The position numbers and the translations under genes were made by a program. Positions 1-11,595 of a stretch of 64,000 nucleotides of DNA are shown piece by piece. The notes beneath the pieces were generated by a model, which saw only the letters and a program-made list of their open reading frames with translations, did not search any database and was not told where the DNA came from. Positions within the stretch are counted from its first letter, which is position 1, and every line of letters starts with the position of its first letter. The stretch is from Agapanthus africanus (taxonomy: Eukaryota; Streptophyta; Magnoliopsida; Asparagales; Amaryllidaceae): NCBI GenBank assembly GCA_030015575.1, contig JASDDO010000001.1, forward strand, positions 518,997,772-519,061,771, in the 5' to 3' direction.

Positions 1-668
1 AGAATAATACAAACAGGCAGTGACGGCAGTCCACATGTCGGACGCTCGCCCCGCAATAACAAATGTACATAATACAACAACACTGTACTAGCATTGCATC
101 CAGGCTATCCCCCACGACCGATCCGCAACATCACAGCAAAACACAGAACATCAACGTGAAAGTCACGTTCGCAAATCCGTATAACCGGGCTATAGCGGTT
201 AGACCGGATTTACCGATCGAGTGACATTCACGGTCGCAGATATAATGTAAATACTGTGAAATAATGTGTTTAAAATATCCGATCGATCAAAAATTAACAA
301 GTGGGCCCCCAAGCAATACTGTAGCACTCACAGAAAAACTGGGCCCAATTTTAATATTCCAAAACCCCTAAAATAAGCCCAGAAGCCCACTGGAGAAATT
401 GGAAGCAATGATCCCACCAGTCTGCGGCGGAACCGCGGCAACAAGGGGGGTTTTGCCGCGGTTCCGCGCTCTACCTGAAGGATCACTGTCTCGAATTTTC
501 CCAGAGTTCTTAGAACTCCCTGCACATCATTCTGAGACCACCTGAAAAATTTTTAGACTTCAAAAAATTTCGACAGAAACTGATGTGAAGGAAAAATACG
601 GTTTTTGGAAATTTTGGTCGATCGGAAATGCAAACACATCAAACGAAGCTAGACGAAGTTAATGGCGA
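1..668 (-). mobile_element. Copia-type element, 5' leader fragment
   Basis: This is the sequence directly downstream, on the minus strand, of the primer-binding site at 669-681, so it is the beginning of the internal region of a retrotransposon that continues off the left edge. I see no long reading frame and no gag motif; the open stretches are about 65 codons and look accidental. Most likely untranslated leader. Assignment to copia rests on the LTR, not on protein. Confidence 0.5.
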
Positions 669-681
669 GGCTCTGATACCA
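669..681 (-). other. Primer-binding site (initiator tRNA-Met type)
   Basis: On the minus strand this reads TGGTATCAGAGCC, the usual plant LTR-retrotransposon primer-binding site complementary to the 3' end of initiator tRNA-Met. It lies one base from the LTR start at 683, which fixes the element's orientation as minus. Confidence 0.85.
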
Positions 682-682
682 C

Positions 683-2870
683 TGTAAGTGCACGGCGGCG
701 CCCCGGTCGTCAATCCGACGGCCAAATACGGAAACGGTGATAAACTTTATTTTTGCGGACTTAGCAAACCGGCACCACCGCGCACTAAACCCCGGATCGG
801 GCCATTAAACTAGATCTAGCTAACAACAAGACGGGTTAGAGATATACCGAGTGATCCGAGTCCTCCGGTCTTCTCGTCGTCGTCCCGATCTCCCGCGGAA
901 GCTCCGGTCGTCGCCTCCTCGCCGGAAGGGCACCACATCGCCTGCATCTTTTACGGGCTCCCACCTCAATACCGAGGCAACTCGGGCACGAAGCTGGCAA
1001 GTCGACGTGCCCAAGATTTGCTGTAGAATGTGTAGTGCTTAGTCTCTTTGGGGTTATGTTGCCATGATGGAGGAATCAAGATGATATGAACTTGGGGATT
1101 TTTGTGGCAATGGAAAAATGATATGAATGATAATTTTTCCCACACCAAATGAAAACCTCTCATTTTCCCCCTCTCCAAAAAAAGTGGCCGGCCAATCTCT
1201 TATGGGAAATGGTGGAGGGAATGGAACAAAATACCAAGGGAGGTGAGTGTAGGAGAATAGAAGAGGTGACCTCATCCAAAGACAAGAAAACATCAACCAT
1301 GCTTACACCTCCAATCACATAAATGCACCATCATGAAAGAATAAGATGCATATCCTATCATAATCAACACAATAGCAAGAAACCCCCTCCACAAATGTTA
1401 TTTGCACAATTGCAAATAACCCCCTCCATCGGAAAAGTCCGGCCGGGAAAGAACAAAGGAAAACCGGCCGGAACGGAAAGCAAACTGGCAACTCCAGAAA
1501 ACTGGTCCCGTAATAAATTACAGGAAAACCCCGATACTGTGCATACACACCCGCATCTGTATTCCGTCCGGATATAAATGCAAAGAGACAAAATCTACAC
1601 TGTACTAAACTAGGATCCGGCTTAAACCAAAGCCGGCTAGTAATGTTCGTCCGATCCTGATCCGTGCAATACCGCACGTATCCGATCGAACCTTGCCATA
1701 TAATCATACGGCCACTAGTACAAACCGTCCGATCGTGATCCGTGCAATACCGCACGTATCTGATCGGACCCTGCCATATCTCCATACGGCCTCTACAGCG
1801 TTTCGCCCGAAAGCTGAGTAACTGAAAGTGTGGTGGACTCTAAAGACTCGTCAATACTATGGCTGTGGATTTAACCACCAGCACGTCAGAGGTATAAGCC
1901 AATATGTAACGGGCCACCAGCTATTGACCAAAAGGGACGTCGATGAGCGAACTCATCCTGACACCCTACTGAGCCTGTCAGTGACAATATCCGTACAGTC
2001 CGGTCCGTTCGTCTATGAGCATCGCATGTCGGGCCTAGGGGGTGGGTAAAAGTCAGACCCCCAAAAGCGGTACAAGTCGTGTCGGAGTGTAGCCCAGAAC
2101 ACCCTGAGATACTACTGGAATACCTACCAGTAAATCTCCTGCCTTGGCCAAGGACTTCGTGTAATGGCTCTCCTAATCACAGCGCGACCTCACCCCCAAT
2201 ACCGGGAGAGACGAACCCCCGAAGATCCGCTCACTGCCTCCATGTGGCTCGGGACTGTACCCAACTAAAACCTGTTTGCACGACTCCTTTGAGCCGTGGT
2301 AGGGTAGTAATCAAAGCACGGTGGGAACTCACACGAGACAAATGACGATCCCCAGGTCGATGAACTAACCTGTACACATATCACCTGGGAACTGCTATCT
2401 GACGTCAGGTATAAGACCAACTAGCATGTTCCCGGCGAGTCATGTCCGGTGTACTCATAACCCAATGAGCACCTGTATACATCTTAGGTGATCCAACTTA
2501 CACCAGTGGCTTGTGAGACCGGCCACCGCCCCTCGTCGGGGTCTCGACTGTATACACTAGTCTACTCTGGAGAATCGATGCCCTGTCTCGGAACTCCCAC
2601 GACTAGGGACCTTTTAAGGATATGCCTATAGACTCCAGCTCTCACTTGTATGATCGCCCTCATACTGCCGGCAGTCAAGCAAGAATCCTAGGGGCTCTAT
2701 CAACGTGTAATAGCGACCTGTCAGGTCACCTAAAGCAGTACACGATGATAAAGGTAAACCTGATAGCATACTATCATCTCGAGTAAGACTGTCGTACCGG
2801 GATAGGTCCTCCCTCAATCATTGCAATCACTGTGATCCAATAATTGACTCTGAGGGCACTATCTCCAACA
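683..2870 (-). mobile_element. Copia-like (SIRE/Angela-type) 5' LTR
   Basis: A 2.19 kb LTR bounded by TG and CA on the plus strand (TGTAAGTG at 683, CTCCAACA ending 2870), next to the PBS. In its own orientation it begins TGTTGGAGATAGTGCCCTC, the style of SIRE/Angela LTRs. Blocks of it recur in opposite orientation at 55927-57718 (about 2555-2595 matches 56247-56285 inverted) and in the same orientation at 57719-62111 (for example around 1830 and 58741, and 2331 and 62083). It interrupts a gypsy LTR whose remainder starts at 2871. The second LTR lies outside the window, so no TSD can be checked. Confidence 0.75.
1648..1793. repeat. 78-bp tandem duplication in copia LTR
   Basis: Two units of 78 bp (1648 and 1726) both start CGTCCGATC and end CATACGGCC. 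Each contains the inverted motif GTGCAATACCGCAC and a CCGATC/GATCGG pair. It lies within the LTR. Confidence 0.75.
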
Positions 2871-4132
2871 ATATTCACTAGAAATTTCACATTGAATAAA
2901 AGAAATATCTATGAAAACTCTAAAGACGATAATTAAATGCTTGAGGTGTATTTTGAAATTATACCAAAACTATTTTACATAAAACCCCTCAAGTTATACT
3001 AAATTACAATAAGGACCCTAGTAATCATAGGTTTAAGCGGGACCGGTCTCTTGAGCCTCGGGGAGCCGGAGATATGGGTGCTTGCCTATCTAAGGTAGAC
3101 AACCTAAGAAACAATGTTATCAACACGGTAATTGTCTTTGAAAAAGACACAAATTCTGCCGTCCATGTGCAGCAGTTACCGATAACACCAAAACAATCAG
3201 GATTTCAAGTTCTTTTAAAAGTGTCTGACTCAGACCGAGTCTCGATATAATCAAACTGACTTGAATATGATTCAAATATATATTCAACATGAATCCATGA
3301 ATCCATATATTCAATCTATTCAATCTATACAACTTGACTGAATCGAACTATAGATATACTCCATTTACAAGTTCATCCATTATATCCGTTCCATTACTGA
3401 TATCATGGTCTCGGCAAGTCATCCATCTATACAATTATAATACAAGACAATACCATACAATACAATAAAATCAAGACATCGCGGGGTTTATAAAGGGTAG
3501 ACTGGTACGGAATATGTTAAAGGTGGCACGAGGTGGTCACTTAAGACGTAATTACATCCATGCCGTTGTTCTGTGGTATTATCGACGGAGCCTTGTACTA
3601 CGGGTTACTAAATTCCACGGTGTAAGTTGGACTCCTCTCGTATACACCGGTATCTTCTGTACCAAGCTACAAACAATAGCGTTAACAATATAATACAACT
3701 TTAAAAGTTGCACTCTCTCTCTGTTTATTTTATTTCTCCCTCATCTTTGGGACTTACCGAGCGATTGTTCACTGACGGCATTCCTTTTCTTCTTTCTTCG
3801 GAATGTTGTCAGGTAGATCGGACCTTCTGGAGACAGAGCCCACCAGCAACGACTTGGATCAGCTAGCTTTTGACCCGGAGCCCTAGTTTACTTGTACATT
3901 CCATTTTCATTTCTGTTATGCCACTGTTTAGGCATTGCTTTCATTCCATGTATTTACTTTTCATTGTATTGTAAAAAGAATGTTAATAAATAAAGTTGCT
4001 GTTCATTTACATTTGTCTCGTGTATACATTTTACTTATATTGCTTAGATACGCTTAGCGTGTTTACTTCAGAGTAAATACGTAGCGGTCTCATCGCGTCC
4101 TCTGCCCGTATACTGGGAAGCAGGGCGTGACA
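2871..4132 (+). mobile_element. Gypsy LTR, 3' part (tRNA-module family)
   Basis: The last 1.26 kb of an LTR in plus orientation, ending GGGAAGCAGGGCGTGACA at 4132. It matches, in reverse, most of 21093-22380 and, in the same sense, 63781-64000. It holds an AATAAATAAA poly(A)-type signal near 3986 and the CGCTTAGCG motif shared with the LTRs at 38504 and 42021. The U3 half is missing because the copia element (ending 2870) lies at that point; the rest is presumably beyond the left edge. Confidence 0.75.
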
Positions 4133-4569
4133 GTATAGGTTGTTTGCTTCACTAATTCATCAATTAGTGAAGAGGTAGCTTGAGTTAGAGTCTCCTCGAC
4201 ATAGATCATCTTCGGCCTTGAAGATCTTTGAGAAAGCTCGTTCCTTTCGCCTAGTGGAGCCTAAGGAGAGTCCAGGACATCACTCCTTGGAGCGAAGTGA
4301 CTACTACAAGGAGTTTTAGAAGTGAAGAACCAGTCTACAAAGATTGTATTCCTTGTTCACTTAGAGTAATATTTGATTACTTGCTATAAAACCCTAATTC
4401 TTTAGTTAGATCCTTGGTTCAGGTTTGTTAGCATACCAGATTTTTATAAAATTGCATGCTTGATGCCTTCCTAAACCTAGTAGTCATGCTAAATAACCCA
4501 AAACTAGAGAATCTTCAAGGGCCATTGTAAATAAGATAAGCGGCTTTCCCTTGACTGAGCAGCCAATAC
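4133..4569. other. Unassigned spacer with a perfect hairpin
   Basis: No gene is recognisable. Fourteen bases after the LTR end there is a perfect hairpin (4147-4172): 11-bp arms CTTCACTAATT and AATTAGTGAAG around a 4-base loop. The rest is probably internal sequence of the Tat/Ogre remnant at 4570-6130. Confidence 0.5.
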
Positions 4570-5823
4570 CGGTGGATTTTGAAGGTATTGTTTGATTTCC
4601 TCAAATGTGTTTTGGCATTTCTAATCCCAGACAAACGGAGTCCCCTTCTTCATCAGATGGCTATAGGGGCGATATTTTCCGGAAAAGTTGGCTATGAACC
4701 GCCGGATATATGCGAGCTTTTCTTGGAGAGATCACAGTTGTTTGAGGGTTCTTGGCGAGGGCATTTCCATAATTGCCTTGATCATTGAGGGATCAATTTC
4801 GATACCTCGGTGGCGGATGATGAAACCTAGGAATTTTCTTGACAAGACTCCAAACGCGCACTTTAAAGGATTCATCTTCAGATTATATTTCCGAAGTCGC
4901 TCAAACACGATCCTTAGATGCTCCTAGTGCTCCTCATGAGATTTTCTTTTGACCACGAGGTCATCGATATAGTATTCGACGATCTTTTGTATGAGGTCAT
5001 CGAATATCTTCGTCATGACCCTTTGGTATATGGCTCCGGCGTTCTTTAAACCGAAGGGCATCACTTTGTAGCAAAACACGCCCAACGGTGTCCGGAAGGC
5101 AGTATGCTTCTAGTCTTCAGGATCCATCTTTATTTGGTTTTATCCTGATGATTCATACATAAAGGAGAAGACTTCATGGGTGGATGTGTTATTGATCATT
5201 ACCTCGGTAACGGGCACTGGGAAGTCATCTTTCGGGCATGCCTTGTTGAGGTCTGGAAAGTCCACGCAGATCCGAACCGTTCTATTTTTCTTCATCACCA
5301 GAACGATATTAGCGATCCAGTCGGGATATTGAACTTCTTGGATGAAGTCGGAGTTGATTAATTTCTTGACTTCGGCGTTGATACTCATGTCGAGTTCAAG
5401 CCGCATCCTTCTTGGTGCCTGCTTGACCGGTTTCATCTCCGACGATATGGCCAGCTTATGCACTGCTACATTTGGATCTAAACCTAGCATTTCAGAGTAA
5501 TTCCAAGCAAAGCAATCTTTGTACTGCATAAGCACATCTTTTAATGTGGCTACTTGCTTTTCGGATAGTAGCTCACCGACGAACGTCGGTCTCGGTTTTT
5601 TCTCTGTTCCTAAGTCGATTTTCTTTAGGTTGTTTGCCGTGGTATGTATCCCATCCTCCAGCTCTTTTGGTGTCGGTGGGAATTCCGAAATCTCTTCGTC
5701 ATCATCTTCATTTGCGAAGCATCCGAAGAGGTCAATCACGTCCTCATCCTTTCCCTCTTTTGAGAGAGTTACCATATAACAGGTTCGAGTCCGCTTCCAT
5801 TTTCGCGGTTGAGCCGGTCCCAT
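4570..5823 (-). pseudogene. Tat/Ogre-like reverse transcriptase remnant
   Basis: A minus-strand Ty3/gypsy polymerase fragment. The open segment 5140-5823 carries the linker before RT (the FAWNYSEM and APRRM regions) and RT N-terminal motifs such as VCVDFPDLNKACPKDDFP-like text (seen as RICVDFPDLNKACPKDD). Below 5139 the frame continues through CYKVMPFGLKNAG, then YYIDDLVVKR, the catalytic YxDD box, then KCAFGV and FLGFII, to about 4570. Several in-frame stops break it, for example at a Tyr position just after SSG (near 5145) and in the segment after the YIDD box. The motif wording is typical of Tat/Ogre elements rather than chromoviruses. RNase H and integrase are absent to the left. It is dead; no promoter or intact ORF survives. 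Confidence 0.8.
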
Positions 5824-5832
5824 CCTGAAGGT

Positions 5833-6130
5833 TTAGGTCTTCTTCGGCCCGTGCTTTTGTGACGGACTTATCCTCCAGCTATCGGATAGCATGAACCTGC
5901 CTTGTTGATATTGGTCTTCCACCCAGTTCTTGAACTTGAAACAGTTTTCAAGGAGGTGACCTATTGCTCGGTGATAGGAGCAATAATCCGGATGATGGAC
6001 TTCATTTATCTGTTTGGGGTGCCGAGACTCCGGAAGCATAATCATCTGGTGGTTCATGACAAGTCTGAATATCTTCTATGTCTTGTCTCGAGGGAACGAA
6101 TACTTTTGACCCATTTTCTTTATGAGGGAC
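5833..6130 (-). pseudogene. Gag C-terminal (zinc-knuckle-like) remnant of Tat/Ogre element
   Basis: Minus-strand ORF ending at 5833 with DYCSYHRAIGHLLENCFKF, a CX2-YHRx-GHx4-C arrangement typical of the Gag C-terminus of Tat/Ogre elements (Cys, His and Cys present). It precedes the RT remnant in the right order (gag then pol). Upstream, to about 6130, translation still resembles Gag but is broken. Spacing to the RT frame is only a few codons, so the original was probably one gag-pol unit. Confidence 0.65.
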
Positions 6131-7800
6131 AAGCTCCAACTGAACTTTTCTCGATTAAACGACGTCTTGGACCTGCTTTGTTGTCCTTGAGCGTTGCTTG
6201 AGATCACTGCCTTATTCTCGTCTCCACTTCAGGATTTTCCTTCTTTACGTGAGTATATAGTGGGGCTGTGGATGGAGAGTATCATGATCTACTTCTTCCA
6301 CCGATTGTTCATTGAGACGCTGTGTCTTGGCCTTTTCATATATGGCATTTCACGACTGTGGTTGTCTCGACTCTCTTGACAAGCTTTCTTTATTATCTTG
6401 TCAATTTGCTCTTCAAGTGATAGACTTGGAGTTCTTCGAGCGAGATTTTTCTCTCGTTCGGTGACATAGCTACTTAGAAAAACATCTTCTTCTCCATTCG
6501 AGCTGTTTATACCGTGGCAGCTGTAGATTTGCTCTCATTTCTTGGACTGAACATATCCCAGCCCAGTTGTTTCCATCTTCTCGTTGGTCTTCTTTCGTTG
6601 AGTCCCGGGGATATCCCAAATCCTTTTATAGAATTAGGCTTGCCAAACAGTTTGTTCGAGAGGCACACATTGGCGCTTTAATAGCTCTGAATGAAAGGTT
6701 TTTACCCTAGTTTTTAAAGTCCTATTATGTAATCAAGACGGATTCGCTTGGTAGCTAGCCGGTTGAGTACGAGTCGATCCACAGAGAGATAAGAGTCTTT
6801 TTCTTTATGTTTTAACGAGTTAAGTCAAGTTTGTCTAAGTTTGTTCAAGCTAACTATGTGTTTAGTTAAGTAAGTTAAAAAAAGCTTGTTAGGGTTAGGA
6901 TTAGGTTAGTTTGAGTTAGGAATTCGCTCACTTCTTCCATTTGCTTATCTTGATATTGATGTTACGGTAATCGGCTACAACGGGGATTAGCACGACTAGG
7001 AAAGATATTTGCGAGTATAAGTTAGTCTTTCCAACACTTAGTCCCTTCTCTTTGGTCCTTATTCTTCCATTCTTGTCTCTTAGCCATAACCTCCGATCAA
7101 TTCACCCACAACCGGTCTCACTAAGGTGTCACCACTATCACAGAGGATAGGGTGCCGTAGGGAGCGGATTGTGGATACTTTGACAGGAGTTCAACTCAAG
7201 TTGTTGGGCAAAGGAAAGAGTGAGGGAGATTTCCTTCTCTCAAACTTTCCTTATCTTACCCCAACAAGTGAGAAAACTACTCACTCATATTCAAAAAGAA
7301 AACAAGAAGTAGAGAAGAAGATAGAAAAGAATGAAAGGTAGAAAAGAAAAACTAGCTATTTGGGACCTTACCTAAGGAAGGATCACACTTGAGCATCATA
7401 GTTATAAGGATAAAAGAAAAGAGACGAAGAAGAAGGAAATAAAAACCAACAACTGCTTATCAAAGAAAATAGCAAAGCAATAAATATAATTAAATTACTA
7501 AATGAGACAAGACAAGAAATAACTCTCAATATTTATTTATCATCCACTCAAATTCTCTCACTACAATTTCAATGGAAGAAAGATGAAGAAGAAGAAGAAG
7601 AAAACTACACTATTTTATCACTATTTTAAAGAAAAATATATATGGTTTTTTTTGGAACAGATCTGGTGTATTTATAGGGGCTAGATTGAGCAATTGTAGC
7701 GATGAGAAGACCCAATTTGATAATATGTAATGCCTCAATTCCCGGAATACGGAAATATGGACCAAAACCGCCAATACTTTTAGACAAGGGGAAATCATCT
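6131..7800. other. Unassigned, probably retroelement leader/LTR-like DNA
   Basis: No convincing coding region. The sequence at 6750-6790 (GGTTGAGTACGAGTCGATCC followed by ACAGAGAG) resembles the 'cgatccacaggga' signature I associate with LTR or leader regions of Athila/Tat-type gypsy elements, here in plus orientation. From 7300 the DNA becomes purine-rich and AT-rich. Limits and family are not resolved. Confidence 0.35.
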
Positions 7801-8432
7801 TGCCATAGTCATATCTAAGGCTCTAGCTAAACCTGTACAATAATGACTATGATATAATACTAATATCATGTTGCATAAATAACAAATAATACGGATGAGT
7901 TCATGAGATAAAGATATGGTCAATAAAAGATCCAAATAACAAAGGGTTCTGAATAAACGAAGTACAAGATCCAAAAAGAAAGCTACATTATTCCCATCGT
8001 CCCACGAGGGGCGCACATTCTAATAGCAACTGAATTAAAATAGAAATAAACCTACAATACTACTGATCTTTGGCAAACTCCTGATAGTCACTCTGAACCT
8101 GATTTGCCTGTTAATTGGTCTCTAAACCTGAGATGATAAGTCCCAGGGATGTCAGAACATCCAAACAAGTACTCAATAGTAATAGTGTGTGTGTATGTGT
8201 GATAGCATGAATATGTGAGTGTGGTGAAGCCCGCATGCACAAGTAAATAAAGATATGGCAATATTAAGAATCGATCATATAAACATGTCAATTCATATTC
8301 TAGTTGGTCACTAAAAGGGTAATCTATCCTGTCGTGAATTTGAGTGTGTACGTCAAAATCTGCGGGAGTATTCCCAACCTAAGGGTAGGGCCCCAGGGGT
8401 TAGGAAACACGGGCCTAAATGTGGAATGAACA

Positions 8433-8504
8433 AGCGACCGATATAGCCCGGTACGAGCTGTAATAACTAGCGACCGATATAGCCCGATACGAGCTGCCGG
8501 CATG
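8433..8504. repeat. 36-bp tandem duplication
   Basis: AGCGACCGATATAGCCC followed by GTACGAGCTG or ATACGAGCTG occurs twice with a 36-bp period (8433 and 8469). Confidence 0.8.
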
Positions 8505-9908
8505 GGACTTCTGAGATCCTGTTGAATGAATGCACGCTCAAACTACCCCAACACTCCGCGTATTTATAACAAACATGGTAGTAAACTGAATCGCTAATTA
8601 AGAATGCAAAATGGACGGACACTTGTAATATCATGTTAATTGTATGGAAATGGAACTTGTAACAGTATAGATTATGTAATGGCATGTAATTCAGCATTCT
8701 AATTAGAGATCTCGTTTTAATATGAGTAGACTGGAACAATGAGTATTCATGGCATGTCAAGTACAGTAGTTATAATATGATAGTGTTCATAAACAAGAAT
8801 ACCATGTTAGAGTTGCTCAAGCATGTCGACAATAATAGTCAAGTAAAATGTTAAATATAGACGATATGATATGATAAAGTGAAAAATGTAAAAAAGACTC
8901 TACATAAATATGCAAGCATATGTATTTAACATTCGGTTTTATTTATTGGAAAGAATAATAAACTGAAATATGGTTTTAATGGATTAATAAGATTAAATAG
9001 GAATGGAAAATTACAAATGTATAAAGCGGTTAGTGGCAATAGTATAATTACGAGATAGTAGTAAGTAAGATAAAATAAGTAACAGATTGACTAGTTATCA
9101 TGTAAGTGCTAGTCATAAATTTTATAATCATGTGATAACAGAAAATATTAATACAAATTATAGTATCAATATAATTTATATGACTAGGGCACATAGAGTG
9201 CAGTAATATTATAAGAAGTGGTAGTGTAGAAAGTAAAATTTATATATATTAAATATTAAGCCCAAAGTATTTATTTATTAACAGTAATAATGGCATATTT
9301 TATGTTTTATATTAGGGTATAAGTGTTGATATTTTGCATACTATTTTATACTAATATGGTTGCAACAGAAACATATAATTACGTATAAAACTTTTTATAT
9401 ATTAAACCACATCTACATGTTAATAATTATTTTATTACGCTTGCAGTTTTACAGTTGTTCACTTGATGAATGGATTAATGGGTGCGCTAGATCCTAGAGT
9501 TTTCATCATGTGTACAAGTATTAAAGAATATATTAATGAAGCGGCATAATATTACAATTTTATTTAAACATTGTAAGTTAATAATTTATTTAGAGAATTG
9601 TCGATGTTGCATCGACTAAAATAGAGAGCAAAAGTACGTTCCTCGAAGACGAAAAATACGACGACACAAAGCAAATCATCAAATTTTGATGGTTCGGTTA
9701 TTTTGAAGAAAAAGAAAATATTGTGATAGGAAAGAGAGAGAAGATTGATTTATATGAGAAGGAGAGAGAGATGATGATAATGAATATATGTAAAGTTGTT
9801 ATAAGATAGGAGAATAAAATATTAAGGAGAGAAATATATTTGAAGAGAGATCCAAATACTGTTAAAGAAATTAAATTATGTGGGAGTTTTTAAAGATTGT
9901 TTGGTATA

Positions 9909-9910
<2 letters not shown>

Positions 9911-9961
<51 letters not shown>
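9911..9961. repeat. (AT)n microsatellite
   Basis: About 25 uninterrupted AT dinucleotides. Confidence 0.95.
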
Positions 9962-9965
<4 letters not shown>

Positions 9966-10091
9966 TTTAAATAGGTATGATGTGTGTGTGTATGGTTTTA
10001 AATAGATATGATGTATATAAATTAGTTTAAATGTGTATGATTAAAATAAGTATAGATTTGTTTGGGAAGATAAAATATATTTGGAGGGAGA

Positions 10092-10097
<6 letters not shown>

Positions 10098-10132
<35 letters not shown>
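10098..10132. repeat. (AT)n microsatellite
   Basis: About 17 AT dinucleotides in AT-rich DNA. Confidence 0.9.
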
Positions 10133-10135
<3 letters not shown>

Positions 10136-10704
10136 TTTAGAAAAATAATTCTTAAAACCCCCAATAATTTAATTTGAAAGATTTAAAATAGGATTTAAAG
10201 ATTAAAAAATTATTAATAATATATCATGGTAAACAAAATTTTGTACTAGAATATAAATAAGATATTATTAGATTTAGCAAAACAAAACTTTAAAAGTTAA
10301 ATATCATATACTTAACTAATTTAGATAACCATAATATATTTGTTTACATATCTAGTATTTGAAAATATATTAGATGCAAATTAAAATAAGATATTAATAA
10401 ATTATCAAACAACCTTAAATACTAAATATATTTTTTTAAAACTACCATACTAATATTATCTATTTAGTTACGAAACTAATGTTAGACAAATAAATATTAT
10501 ATGTATAGAAATTTAAAATATTAATCAAATAGTAAACAAATATAAATACTAATAATATACTTATTTAACAAATTTGGAAAACCATAACTATAACAAATTT
10601 AAAACAAGCATAATAATATATTCTATCTTAACTAAAAAATATTAAACTCCAACTTAAAATAATAATAATAATAATATAACATAATCAAGGTTTAGAATAT
10701 AAAC

Positions 10705-10812
10705 CTAAGGTTTTACGTGGCGGCGGGAAAAGAGAAACGAAGAAGGGGGAGGGAGAGAGAAGGACGTGGGGAGTCTAAATAGGGTGAGGTTTAAAAAGAA
10801 AAAGAATATATA

Positions 10813-10903
<91 letters not shown>

Positions 10904-11525
10904 GAAAAATATTTTTAGTTAAAAAATTATATATTCGTATATTATAAACAGTTATATATATTAAAGTGTATAATATTAAATATATGTGTTTTCTGGATAA
11001 TACAAAAATACTCCAAAATATGTCGAAGTTGGGTCTAAAATTATGGTTTGAAAATACGGATAATATACATGTCAACCAAAACCAAAATGCGATATCCGGT
11101 TAAAGAAAATGCATACCCCCAAGAACGGGTACACGTAGTATGCACGTAACGAACCAAACAAGTTCGTTTCACTAAACGGGACGTGAACACGATATACGGA
11201 TGCAACCATAGGGTCAAGGGTATGATGCAGGCCATGCTAGGTATTTGAAAATATATTATTTGACTATAATTGTATTATTAAAAATATATGCAGATGCCAA
11301 ATGTATGATGCAGGTATACAGAACGCATGCGTGCACGGATCCTCAGAACTAGCAGGGATAAAACATAATCAAGAACCAAGATGGGTTTCAAGCATGCGGG
11401 TCGGGTCGGATATTAATCACAGATAGCAAAACACTATCTGCACCCAAAAACTAATAAAACAAGAAAAAGCCACAAAAAATAAAATAAACAAATCGAACAT
11501 GGCATAACTGAACTAGGTTGTTACA
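10705..11525 (-). mobile_element. Chromovirus 3' LTR (recognisable part)
   Basis: About 820 bp matching 33997-34803 base for base with scattered differences, from the GGTTTTACG block through CATACCCCCAAGAACGGGT to the terminus GTTGTTACA at 11525. In element orientation it begins TGTAACAACC, directly after the end of pol. To the left of 10705 the match to the 5' LTR (17285 leftward) stops abruptly, so the U5-side portion is either missing or replaced. Confidence 0.8.
10815..10899. repeat. (AT)n-(GA)n compound microsatellite in LTR
   Basis: About 26 AT units run into about 16 GA units. The same compound tract, shorter, lies at 34105-34170 in the other LTR of this chromovirus, so it is part of the LTR and has changed length since insertion. 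Confidence 0.9.
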
Positions 11526-11545
11526 TTATACCTAACTACAGAAAG

Positions 11546-11563
11546 AATTTCGTCCTCGAAATT
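11546..11563 (-). other. Pre-polypurine hairpin motif of chromovirus
   Basis: AATTTCGAGGACGAAATT on the minus strand: 7-bp perfect arms around AGGA, 20 bases before the LTR. The same motif precedes the 3' LTR of the TR-GAG-like element (52201-52218, identical) and of the short element (41673-41690, one arm changed). Confidence 0.7.
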
Positions 11564-11595
11564 CCCGGAATAGGAAAAGACAAGCAAACATGAAT

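Larger units (their letters stand above)
7801..10704. other. AT-rich repeat DNA, possibly a diverged chromovirus-type LTR
   Basis: No reading frame of note. A tandem duplicate at 8433-8504 and the general layout resemble the middle of the chromovirus LTRs at 15500-16000 and 59100-59550, but I cannot align it by eye. It contains three (AT)n tracts. It may be the other half of the 3' LTR whose end is at 10705-11525, or a separate insertion. Confidence 0.35.
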
